This document shows positions 57,159 to 64,000 of a DNA stretch of 64,000 bases, piece after piece. A program made the translations under genes and the position numbers. Positions within the stretch are counted from its first letter, which is position 1. Every line of letters starts with the position of its first letter. The DNA is from Anaerolineae bacterium (lineage in GTDB: Bacteria; Chloroflexota; Anaerolineae; Aggregatilineales; Phototrophicaceae). The notes beneath the pieces were generated by a model. It made no database searches. It worked only from the letters and a program-made list of their open reading frames with translations, and had not been told where the DNA came from. The DNA is taken from the NCBI GenBank assembly GCA_022821805.1, contig JAJECX010000044.1, positions 1 through 64,000 on the forward strand, in the 5' to 3' direction.

Positions 57159-57962
57159 TCAGAGCCAATCGTCAATGATTCTAGCGATTTCGCCGCGTTC
57201 TTTCAAAGCGGCGAGCGCGCCGTCCACCAATTTCCAGGCGTCGACGCGGTCGATCCGCGCGGCGATGGCGTATGGATCGCTGGTGATGTATTCGAAATGA
57301 CTTGTAGAATTCATCGTCTCGCGCTGGTAGAGCCGAAGCGTGGTGGCGTCAACAATGGCGGCGTCGGCGAGCCCCAGCTGCAGGGCGTCAAGGGCGTATT
57401 TGGGCAATTCGTAGGGCAGCCGCTGGATCGCGCGGCCCGCTTCACCCCAGGCGCGGACCTGGGTATCGGCGCTGCTGGCGTATTCGAAGGCGATGCGCGC
57501 TTCCGCGAGCGATTCAATGTTGGTCTCAGGCGCATCGGCTGGCATTACGATGACCAGTCCGTTGTCGTAGTAAGACTGGGTGTAGCGAACGTCGTCCATG
57601 CGAGCGCGGTCGATGCGCAGCGCCGAAATCAGGAGATCGACCCGTCCGCTAATGAGGGCGTCATAGAGGGCGTAAAAGCCGATGTTTTCGAATCGTACGG
57701 GAATGCCCAGTTCCGCTGCGATGGCGCTCGCGAGCTCGATATCGAGCCCGCGCGCGGTCCTGCCGTCATCAAACGCGAAGGGCGGGAAACTGGCATCGAC
57801 GCCAACGACGATTTCACCGGCGGGAAAGGCTTCGTTGATATCGGGAGCGGAGGCCTGACGAATCAGCATAATCGCAAACAAGGTCGCAGACAGCGCCGCC
57901 GTCAGCAGCGCAAGTATCGTCCGCTTTCGGCGCGTCAGCCGGCGCGTGGCGGTGGCAGCCAC
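57159..57962 (-). CDS. Extracellular solute-binding protein, amino-acid (family 3) type
   Basis: The 267-residue protein has a basic N terminus with an uncleaved or signal-anchor helix (about 14-36), then a family 3 binding domain: EIVVGVDASFPPFAFDDGRTARGLDIELASAIAAELGI, FYALYDALISGRVDLLISALRID and RYTQSYYDNGLVIVM. Such proteins deliver amino acids to ABC permeases; no permease or ATPase gene is adjacent, so it may be an orphan receptor. GTG at 57962 is behind AGGA and overlaps the end of the upstream gene by 28 bases. Confidence 0.88.
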   Translation of the reverse strand: MAATATRRLTRRKRTILALLTAALSATLFAIMLIRQASAPDINEAFPAGEIVVGVDASFPPFAFDDGRTARGLDIELASAIAAELGIPVRFENIGFYALYDALISGRVDLLISALRIDRARMDDVRYTQSYYDNGLVIVMPADAPETNIESLAEARIAFEYASSADTQVRAWGEAGRAIQRLPYELPKYALDALQLGLADAAIVDATTLRLYQRETMNSTSHFEYITSDPYAIAARIDRVDAWKLVDGALAALKERGEIARIIDDWL

Positions 57963-59119
57963 GTTTCCTCGCTCCGCGCCCAGCCGCGCGCATAATCTTG
58001 CAGCGCAAAATATATCGGCTTCAAGGTGAAGTCGGCGCTTATCAAAGTGAAATTGTCGGGATAGCTCAATGTATCAGCGGGATAGCGAAGCGCCCAGAGG
58101 CAAAGATTATCGACCCAGTCCCAGTTTTTCTCGGCGTACTCGAAGGCTTGGACGGTGTAAGCGGACCGCTGCGAGGGTCGGACGGCGCCAGTCCAGCGCG
58201 GATGGTCATTCCAGCCGAATTCGGTGATGGTTGCCGGCTTATGTTCGTCGCCATGATGAAGCATGATTTCGCGCAGAAGCTCGGCGCGGCGAAAGTTAAG
58301 GCGCTCGGGATCCGGCTCGGCTGAGGGAGCATCATGGTAGCCGTAAGTATGCATCGCCAAGGCATCGAAGAATTCGCGGGCGCCCGCCTGGTACATCGCG
58401 CTCAAGTAATCAAACTCGTTCAGCCCGGCGCCGCTGCCCGCTTTCTCCCGCGTCGGCGCCAGGGCGCCAGCGAGAACCTTGACCGTCGGGTTTGCCGCCT
58501 TGATGCGAGGGTAGCTGATCCGCAGCAAACGAGTATACGCCGATGGATCTACCGGGCGGAAGCCCCATTCGAAGCTGAGGTTGGGTTCGTTCCAGATGAT
58601 GACCGCATAAATGGCTTCGGCATAACGCTCGGCAAAGGCGGCGGCGAAATGCGCGAATTTCTCATACGAATCAGGCGGCAGATAATTCAGCGTTGTCGGC
58701 TTTGCCTCGCTGCTCGGGCGCGCCCATCCGGGCACAAGACCAAGGCGAGCGATTATGCGGATTCCCTGCCGCTGCGCGTGGCGCACGATTCGATCGGCGC
58801 CATCCCAGGAAAATCGGCCTGGCTGCGGCTCGTAGTATGCCCAGGGAAAGAACTGCACGATGGTCGCGGCGCCAAGCTCGCGCGTCAATTCCAGCGAGCG
58901 CTTGATTTTGGCTTCGCGCACCTCGTTTTCCAGCAGCGTATGGACGCAGACTCGCGGCTTGGCGGTCTCCACCACCTGCTGTTCGCCAAGCGGGACCTGG
59001 TCATCAGCCGGACGCGGAGAGATGAGGGCGATCCCTAGCGCGGCGAGCGCAAACATCGCGACGGCAAAGACGCGCCGACTGCGCGGCAAATCCGCCAGCA
59101 ATTTGCGCTTTAGCTTCAT
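57935..59119 (-). CDS. Secreted/anchored glycoside hydrolase-like TIM barrel
   Basis: The 394-residue protein has an N-terminal signal-anchor helix (about 15-35) and a clan GH-A type barrel. The acid/base Glu is in AVIIWNEPNLSFEWGF, and the presumed nucleophile Glu in PATITEFGWNDHP. FFPWAYYEPQPGRFSWDGADRIVRHA is the strand-2 region typical of GH39/GH5/GH42 relatives. The polysaccharide substrate is unknown. A TATAAT hexamer on the minus strand (59142-59137) lies so close that a GTG at 59128 could be read from a nearly leaderless message; ATG 59119 is listed as the conventional start. Confidence 0.82.
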   Translation of the reverse strand: MKLKRKLLADLPRSRRVFAVAMFALAALGIALISPRPADDQVPLGEQQVVETAKPRVCVHTLLENEVREAKIKRSLELTRELGAATIVQFFPWAYYEPQPGRFSWDGADRIVRHAQRQGIRIIARLGLVPGWARPSSEAKPTTLNYLPPDSYEKFAHFAAAFAERYAEAIYAVIIWNEPNLSFEWGFRPVDPSAYTRLLRISYPRIKAANPTVKVLAGALAPTREKAGSGAGLNEFDYLSAMYQAGAREFFDALAMHTYGYHDAPSAEPDPERLNFRRAELLREIMLHHGDEHKPATITEFGWNDHPRWTGAVRPSQRSAYTVQAFEYAEKNWDWVDNLCLWALRYPADTLSYPDNFTLISADFTLKPIYFALQDYARGWARSEETWLPPPRAG

Positions 59120-59259
59120 AAGTGACACGATATATGATTATACATGCGCAATCAGATACAATACGGATTGATAAAGGTCTAGTTCACAATTGCAACTGTG
59201 CGCGTGAAGGCGCGCGTCCAGATGCGCGGAATTGTCGCTTGATGAACGAAGGATGAAAT

Positions 59260-59988
59260 GTGGCGTCGCAGCGAATCATAGCGATGTGGTCGGGACCGCG
59301 CAATATCTCGACCGCGATGATGCGAGCCTGGGAGAGCCGCGCGGATACAAGGGTCATTGATGAGCCGTTTTACGCTCATTACCTGGCTGTGACCGGGTTA
59401 GATCATCCGGGCGCCGCTGAGGTCATTCGCTGCGGCGAGACCGATTGGCGCAAGGTAGTCGAGCGGGTAGTGACGAACGCAGGCGAGGAGTCGATTCTCT
59501 TTCAGAAGCATATGACACAGCACATGCTGGAACATATCGACAGAAGCTGGATGGGACGGGTGTCGAACTGCTTCCTCATTCGCGATCCGCGCCGCATGCT
59601 ACTGTCGTTTTCGAAGGTGATTCCCAATCCAAGCCTGGAACAGACCGGGCTGCCGCAGCAAGTCGAGCTCTTCAACCAGGTTCGCGATATGACTGGCGCC
59701 ATACCGCCGGTGCTTGCGGCGAAGGATGTCCTGCTCAATCCGGAGCGGATGCTGCGGAAGCTGTGCGCCGCGCTGGATGTGGGATACGACCGGGCGATGC
59801 TTAGCTGGGTGGCGGGACGGCGGGAGAGCGATGGCGTATGGGCGAAACACTGGTATGCGGCGGTTGAGCGGTCGACGGGCTTTTCGCGCTATGTGGAAGA
59901 CGATACGCCGCTGCCTGAGCAAATGAATGGTTTGCTGGAAGAATGTCAGGCGCTGTATGCGCAAATGGCGCGGCGCCGTATCCGCTAG
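59260..59988 (+). CDS. Sulfotransferase-like protein paired with class IV aminotransferase
   Basis: The 242-residue P-loop protein has the opening IIAMWSGPRNISTAMMRAWESR, a PAPS-binding-like loop, then VIDEPFYAHYL, and SNCFLIRDPRRMLLSF (3'-phosphate-binding-type Arg and Asp). It is shorter and simpler than animal sulfotransferases and lies in a broad sulfotransferase-like family. GTG at 59260 follows AAGGA by six bases. It is nine bases before the aminotransferase gene and evidently cotranscribed. Donor and acceptor are unknown. Confidence 0.75.
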   Translation: MASQRIIAMWSGPRNISTAMMRAWESRADTRVIDEPFYAHYLAVTGLDHPGAAEVIRCGETDWRKVVERVVTNAGEESILFQKHMTQHMLEHIDRSWMGRVSNCFLIRDPRRMLLSFSKVIPNPSLEQTGLPQQVELFNQVRDMTGAIPPVLAAKDVLLNPERMLRKLCAALDVGYDRAMLSWVAGRRESDGVWAKHWYAAVERSTGFSRYVEDDTPLPEQMNGLLEECQALYAQMARRRIR

Positions 59989-59996
59989 GGAGCGCG

Positions 59997-60914
59997 ATGA
60001 AACAGCAATTCAATCCAAAAAACAGCGATCTGCTGATCAATATCAATGGCGAGCTACATCATCGGGACGTGGCCGGCGTCAGTCCCTTTGATTCAGCAGT
60101 GCAGGGAGGCGATGCGGTATGGGAAGGGCTGCGCTTGTATCAGGGGCGGATTTTCAAGCTCATTCCCCATTTGGATCGCTTGCGCGATTCAGCCAAGGCG
60201 ATGGCTTTCAGCGAGATCCCGTCGCACGATGAGATTATCGGCGAAATACGCAAGACGCTGACTGCGAACAGCATGACAGATGGTGTGCATATTCGTTTGA
60301 CGCTCAGCCGCGGCGTCAAGTATACGAGCGGCATGGACACGCGGCTGAATACGCGTGGACCGACCTTGATTGTGCTGGCCGAGCACAAGCCACCGGTCTA
60401 CGACAAGAGTGGCATACGGCTCATCACATCAAGCATTCGGCGCATACCGCCGGATTGCGTCGATCAGAATATCCATTCATGCAACCTGATCAATTCGATT
60501 TTGGCGAAAATACAAGCCAATGCGGCGGGCGCCGATGACGCGTTGATGCTTGATTATCAGGGCTACGTGGCGGAAACCAACGCGACGCACGTCTTTATCG
60601 CGCGCGACGGCGAGCTGCTGACATCGGATACCGGCTCCTGCCCGGAAGGCATCACGCGGGCGGCGGTGCTGGAAATCTGCCAGCGCGAGGGCATTCCGCA
60701 TCGGGTGAAGGCTATCTCATTGAGTGAGGCGTATCGGGCGGACGAGATGTTTTGCACTGGCACGATGGGGGAATTGGCGCCGGTGGTCGAGCTTGACGGC
60801 CGGCAGATCGGCGCTGGATCGGTTGGACCGATGACGCTGCGGCTGAGTGAGCTATTCCGCCAGCGCACCGAGCGAGAAGGTTATCAAGTGGTGGAATTGG
60901 CGGGCTCGAGTTAG
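59997..60914 (+). CDS. Class IV aminotransferase-like (BCAT/DAAT fold) lacking the PLP lysine
   Basis: The 305-residue protein has the fold of branched-chain or D-amino-acid aminotransferases: GGDAVWEGLRLYQGRIFKLIPHLDRL, RLTLSRGVKY, DDALMLDYQGYVAETNATHVF, and CPEGITRAAVLEICQ for phosphate binding. At the place of the Schiff-base lysine (IKSLN in DAAT) it has His160, in NIHSCNL (codon CAT, 60474-60476). Either another lysine serves or the enzyme has lost transamination. ATG at 59997 has GGGAG upstream. It is tightly coupled to the sulfotransferase-like gene. I therefore avoid the symbol ilvE. Confidence 0.85.
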   Translation: MKQQFNPKNSDLLININGELHHRDVAGVSPFDSAVQGGDAVWEGLRLYQGRIFKLIPHLDRLRDSAKAMAFSEIPSHDEIIGEIRKTLTANSMTDGVHIRLTLSRGVKYTSGMDTRLNTRGPTLIVLAEHKPPVYDKSGIRLITSSIRRIPPDCVDQNIHSCNLINSILAKIQANAAGADDALMLDYQGYVAETNATHVFIARDGELLTSDTGSCPEGITRAAVLEICQREGIPHRVKAISLSEAYRADEMFCTGTMGELAPVVELDGRQIGAGSVGPMTLRLSELFRQRTEREGYQVVELAGSS

Positions 60915-60957
60915 AATTTCGGGAGCGTCTTATTTGGGGGAACCGCGGAAAGCTTTA

Positions 60958-61010
60958 CCACAGAGGAATCAGAGGAAACACAGAGTACACAGAGGGAACA
61001 AGGCAAGAAA
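60958..61010. repeat. CTCTGTG-family repeat, reverse orientation
   Basis: CCACAGAGGAATCAGAGG, AAACACAGAGTACACAGAGGG and AACAAGGCAAGAAAG. This is the reverse complement of the CTCTGTGTT...GTGGTGA family. Confidence 0.7.
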
Positions 61011-61043
61011 GAAATGGCGGAATGGCAGCGTAAAAGAATCGAC

Positions 61044-61071
61044 TTGACAGTTGCCGAGTATTGCGTATTCA
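61044..61071 (+). promoter_or_regulatory. Promoter of the molybdenum hydroxylase gene
   Basis: TTGACA at 61044-61049, 16-base spacer, TATTCA at 61066-61071. The AAAAGGAG ribosome site lies at 61082-61089. Confidence 0.7.
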
Positions 61072-61098
61072 TCCCTTAGGCAAAAGGAGCGAGTATCC

Positions 61099-63369
61099 AT
61101 GTCAGATTTTTCATTTGTTGGCAAACCGACACCGGTGATTGACGGTCCGGCGAAGGTGACTGGCAACCTGAAATACACCGCCGACTTGAAGTTGGCGCGC
61201 ATGCTGCATGCGCGTTTTGTATTGAGCACCTACGCCCATGCCAATATTACTGGCGTGGACGCAAGCGCGGCGCTTGCTGCGCCAGGCGTTGAGCGCGTCT
61301 TAACCTGCGATGATTTGCCCGATGTGACGCCGTCTTCGCGCGCTAGGTTGATGCTCGCGCGCGATCGCGTCATCTTTGTGGGTCAGCCGGTCGCGATTGT
61401 TCTGGCTGACAATGCGGCGGCCGCCGCCGATGGCGCCGAGTTGGTTGAAGTTGAGTATGAGCCGCTGGATGCGGTGACATCCATGGATGAGGCGGTGGCT
61501 GAAGGCGCCAATATCGTCTGGCCCACGGGCATCCCGACTGGCGCTGGAGACGAGGCGGCTCATGGCGCGGACACTGGCGGCGAAGCGGACGACGATGAAG
61601 AGGAAGAGATTTCCAACATTGCGGGCCAGACCAAGATGGAAACTGGTGATATCAACTCCGCCTTCGCGCAGGCTGACGTGATCGTCGAGCGCACGTTTGA
61701 TACGCCGATGGTGCATCAGAGTTCGATCGAAACGCAAGGCTGGGTGGCGCAGCCCAATCCATTAAATGGCGGATTAACGATGTGGGGCAGTGTACAGTCG
61801 CCATTTGGCGTGCGGCAGGATGTCGCTGATGTCCTGGGGGTGCCGGAATCCGATGTGACGGTGAATGGCATGCCGGTTGGCGGCGCATTTGGCGCCAAGT
61901 TCGGCTTGTACGAGGGCTTGGTTGGTTTGGTTGCCACTACCGTCGGCAGGCCAGTCAGCCTCATTCTAACGCGCGGCGAGGAGCTGCTGACCACCAATCC
62001 GGCGCCGGCGCTGCGGATTCATGGCAAGCTTGGTTTCAAGGGCGATGGCACATTGATCGCCATGCAATCGGATGTGACTGCGGACACGGGCATTTATCCC
62101 AGCGGGCTGGGCAGCTTCGCGGCGATGCAATTCGCCAGTTTTTACCGCTCGCCGAATCTGTTGCTGGAATCAACCAATGTGGTGACAAATAAGCAATCGG
62201 TTGGCGCTTACCGCGCGCCCACTTCTCCAACAGCGTTCATGGCGGTCGAGACCCTGTTTGATGAAGCGGCGGCGGCTTTGGATATGGATCCGGTTGAGCT
62301 GCGCCTGAAGAACGCGGCTCGGACTGGTGATCCGGCGCCCGATGGCGAGGACTTTTCGGTTATCGGCATGGTCGAAACCTTGGAGGCGGCGCGTGAGCAT
62401 CCGCTCTGGAAGAACCGCGAAGAATCGCGCAGCAAGGGGCGCGGCGTCGGCATCGCCATCGGTGGCTGGATGGGCGGCTTGGAGCCGGGCGCGTCCGTTT
62501 GCAAGCTGAATCGCGATGGCGTATTGCAAGTGCAGATCGGCACCGCTGATTTGTCGGGCACGCCGACCTCATTCGCGCAACTGGCGGCGGAAGCCTACGG
62601 CGTCGATGTCGACAAAGTGCGGTTCGTCTACAGCGATACCGATAGCGCGCCTTACGGCGGCGGCGTCGGCGGCAGCAAGACGCTGTATACCTTGGGCAAT
62701 GCGGTGATACGCGCGGCGGAAGACGCCCGCCGGCAAACGCTGGCAATCGCGGCGGAGGAATTCGAAGTTTCGGCTGAAGATCTGGAGATCGTAGACGGTC
62801 GTGTTCAGGTGCGCGGATTCCCGGATCGTTCGGTTGCGCTGGGTGATCTTGCGGGCAAGGCGATGACCTTCGGCGGCAAATACGATCCAATTCATGGCAC
62901 CGGCAGCCAGTCGGTCACTGACCGCGCGCCGTCGTTTTGCGCGCAGATCGCCGAGGTGGCGGTCGACGAAGAGACGGGCGAAGTCGATCTGCTGAATTTG
63001 GCGGTTGTGCAGGAAGTTGGGCGGGCGATCAATCCGTTGACGGTGGAAGGGCAGATGCAGGGCGGCGCGGTGCAAGGCGTCGGCTGGGCGCTGTACGAAG
63101 AGATGCGCTATGACGAAGAGGGCCAGCTGCTTTCCGGCTCGTGGATGGATTATGCGATGCCGGACGCGGTGCAAGCGTCGCCGATTCAAACGCAGATTGT
63201 AGAGGTGCCGTCAGTCAGCGGGCCATTTGGGGCGCGCGGTGTGGGGGAGCCGCCGGTGATTCCTACGGTGGCGGCGATTGCGAATGCGGTGGCGCATGCG
63301 ACTGGCGTCCGCATGACGCAGACGCCGATGACGGCGCCGCGCGTGCTGGAGGCGCTGAAGGGGCGTTAA
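61099..63369 (+). CDS. Xanthine dehydrogenase/aldehyde oxidase family, molybdopterin-binding subunit
   Basis: The 756-residue large subunit has FSFVGKPTPVIDGPAKVTGNLKYTADL at the N terminus, HARFVLSTYAHANI, the GQPVAIVLADN hammerhead, the GMPVGGAFGAKFG loop, SVGAYRAPTSPTAFMAVE, and the catalytic Glu in GARGVGEPPVIP. An acidic stretch of about 20 residues (about 158-178, rich in Asp and Glu) interrupts the region before QTKMETGD. It hydroxylates aldehydes, purines or related heterocycles in partner with FAD and 2Fe-2S subunits, neither of which is adjacent. Substrate is unknown. AAAAGGAG stands about nine bases before the ATG. Confidence 0.9.
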   Translation: MSDFSFVGKPTPVIDGPAKVTGNLKYTADLKLARMLHARFVLSTYAHANITGVDASAALAAPGVERVLTCDDLPDVTPSSRARLMLARDRVIFVGQPVAIVLADNAAAAADGAELVEVEYEPLDAVTSMDEAVAEGANIVWPTGIPTGAGDEAAHGADTGGEADDDEEEEISNIAGQTKMETGDINSAFAQADVIVERTFDTPMVHQSSIETQGWVAQPNPLNGGLTMWGSVQSPFGVRQDVADVLGVPESDVTVNGMPVGGAFGAKFGLYEGLVGLVATTVGRPVSLILTRGEELLTTNPAPALRIHGKLGFKGDGTLIAMQSDVTADTGIYPSGLGSFAAMQFASFYRSPNLLLESTNVVTNKQSVGAYRAPTSPTAFMAVETLFDEAAAALDMDPVELRLKNAARTGDPAPDGEDFSVIGMVETLEAAREHPLWKNREESRSKGRGVGIAIGGWMGGLEPGASVCKLNRDGVLQVQIGTADLSGTPTSFAQLAAEAYGVDVDKVRFVYSDTDSAPYGGGVGGSKTLYTLGNAVIRAAEDARRQTLAIAAEEFEVSAEDLEIVDGRVQVRGFPDRSVALGDLAGKAMTFGGKYDPIHGTGSQSVTDRAPSFCAQIAEVAVDEETGEVDLLNLAVVQEVGRAINPLTVEGQMQGGAVQGVGWALYEEMRYDEEGQLLSGSWMDYAMPDAVQASPIQTQIVEVPSVSGPFGARGVGEPPVIPTVAAIANAVAHATGVRMTQTPMTAPRVLEALKGR

Positions 63370-63515
63370 GCCCCCACCCTGAGGCTTTGGGGAGGGGAGC
63401 CAAGAGTGGCGGAATTGGGATTAGTGGGCGGGCGAGCCAAGGCTCGCCCCTACAGATTGCATGGTATGGAGGGCGAGCTAATAGGTCGCCCCTACAGATT
63501 ATGTGGGGGGCGGGC
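63370..63515. repeat. Repeat cluster, reverse-oriented palindromes
   Basis: A CCCCACCCTGAGGCTTTGGGGAGGGG hairpin, then GGCGAGCCAAGGCTCGCCCCTACAG and GGGCGAGCTAATAGGTCGCCCCTACAG, reverse-strand forms of the GTAGGGGCG palindrome. It lies between two convergent genes. Confidence 0.8.
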
Positions 63516-63548
63516 GAGTCGTCCATAGATCAGGTTTTATACAAGGTA

Positions 63549-64000
63549 TCATAGTTTGCCGCCGTCGATGGACAGGACTTGGCCCGTGATCCAGTTGGCG
63601 TGATCCGAGGCGAAGAAGAGCGCGCCGTTGGCGATGTCTTCGGCTGTCCCGAGGCGCTTCAGCGCGAAGCGGTTGATTAGCGCGCGCTGACCGTCTTCCC
63701 CGTAGGATTCAAACTGCTTGATGGAGTTCGGGTTGGAGAGGACGAAGCCGGGCGCGATGTTGTTTACGGTGATATTCCATTCGCCGAGTTCTTGCGCCAG
63801 TTGTCGCGTTAAGCCGATTTGGGCGGCTTTGGCTGCGGCGTAGGCTTGAATGCCGGTGAGGCTGACGCCTAAGCCGGCGCCGCTGGATATGTTGATGATG
63901 CGTCCATAGCGCCCCGCTTTCATGCTGGGCGCGACCGCCTGCGCGAAGTAGAAGGCGCCGCGCGTATTGACTTCAAAGATGCTGTCCCAATCGGGCTGGC
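63549..64000 (-). CDS. Short-chain dehydrogenase/reductase, partial (5' end outside window)
   Basis: About 150 C-terminal residues of an SDR oxidoreductase are in the window; the gene runs off the right edge. Visible are FEVNTRGAFYFAQ, IINISSGAGLG with the catalytic Ser region, the Y-x3-K pair in QAYAAAKAAQIGLTRQLAQEL, NNIAPGFV and the terminal FFASDHANWITGQVLSIDGG. This is the FabG-like classical SDR type. The nucleotide-binding N terminus is not visible. Substrate is unknown. Confidence 0.9.
   Translation of the reverse strand, partial: QPDWDSIFEVNTRGAFYFAQAVAPSMKAGRYGRIINISSGAGLGVSLTGIQAYAAAKAAQIGLTRQLAQELGEWNITVNNIAPGFVLSNPNSIKQFESYGEDGQRALINRFALKRLGTAEDIANGALFFASDHANWITGQVLSIDGGKL

Noticed and set aside
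59997..60914. Simple annotation as ilvE
   Set aside because: The catalytic lysine is replaced by histidine, so branched-chain transamination should not be assumed.

Overview
The window is a 64 kb piece of a chromosome with about 58 % GC by impression, densely packed with housekeeping genes. The mixture points to a bacterium outside Proteobacteria, most likely Chloroflexota (Anaerolineae-like): a T-box trp leader, a Bacillus-type glutamine synthetase, an LCP (LytR-CpsA-Psr) protein, RicT/YaaT, RqcH, a LipM-type octanoyltransferase and a fused AroK-AroB. The taxon is inferred from gene content only; no rRNA is present.

Layout. 1-3.6 kb: a small coiled-coil gene, tRNA-Asp, lysA, then a two-gene minus-strand operon (YwgA-like protein plus a stand-alone proteasome-fold Ntn hydrolase with an intact Thr/Asp/Lys/Gly active site) and two CAU tRNAs, one of them initiator. 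3.7-21.3 kb: repair and core genes (uvrB, ligA, polX, aspS, rlmI-like), a histone-deacetylase-family gene with a membrane glycosyltransferase, an aquaporin, an LCP protein, lipM, a degenerate Xer-like recombinase, and a promoter-driven structured RNA that resembles 6S RNA. 21.5-30 kb: the tryptophan operon trpE-G-D-C-F-nudix-B-A behind a Trp T-box. 30.2-37.5 kb: aroH-tyrA-aroA-aroE-aroC-aroKB-aroQ behind what reads as a classical ribosome-mediated attenuator, with a 22-codon leader peptide containing four consecutive Tyr codons. Then glnA and, convergent, lysC. 40.8-49.2 kb: ricT, two hydrolases, an unknown protein, purA, a membrane cytochrome c and rqcH. 49.3-59.1 kb: three glycosyltransferases, a PfkB sugar kinase, an ABC exporter, a Gfo/Idh dehydrogenase, an amino-acid-type binding protein and a glycoside-hydrolase-like protein. 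59.2-64 kb: a sulfotransferase-like gene paired with a class IV aminotransferase that lacks the PLP lysine, a lone molybdenum hydroxylase subunit, and a short-chain dehydrogenase cut by the window edge.

Regulation. Several consensus promoters (TTGACA, 16-17 bp spacer, TATAAT-like) can be read directly: at tRNA-Asp, the two-tRNA unit, the Ntn operon, the 6S-like RNA, the trp T-box, the tyr leader and the molybdenum hydroxylase. The adjacent trp and chorismate/tyrosine transcription units thus use two different amino-acid sensing devices, an uncharged-tRNA riboswitch for Trp and ribosome stalling at Tyr codons for the shikimate/Tyr operon.

Repeats. Nearly every intergenic gap holds copies of a few short GC-rich families: a palindromic element reading GTAGGGGCGAC...GTCGCCC, a GTGTCTACGCGACC element often nested in it, a long 'GTAGACACCCGCGCG...GGGGAGGGGG' element, and a CTCTGTGTT...GTGGTGA element. 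They lie inside operons, supply the stop codons of four genes, extend the C termini of two proteins, and one copy lies in frame inside the Xer-like gene.
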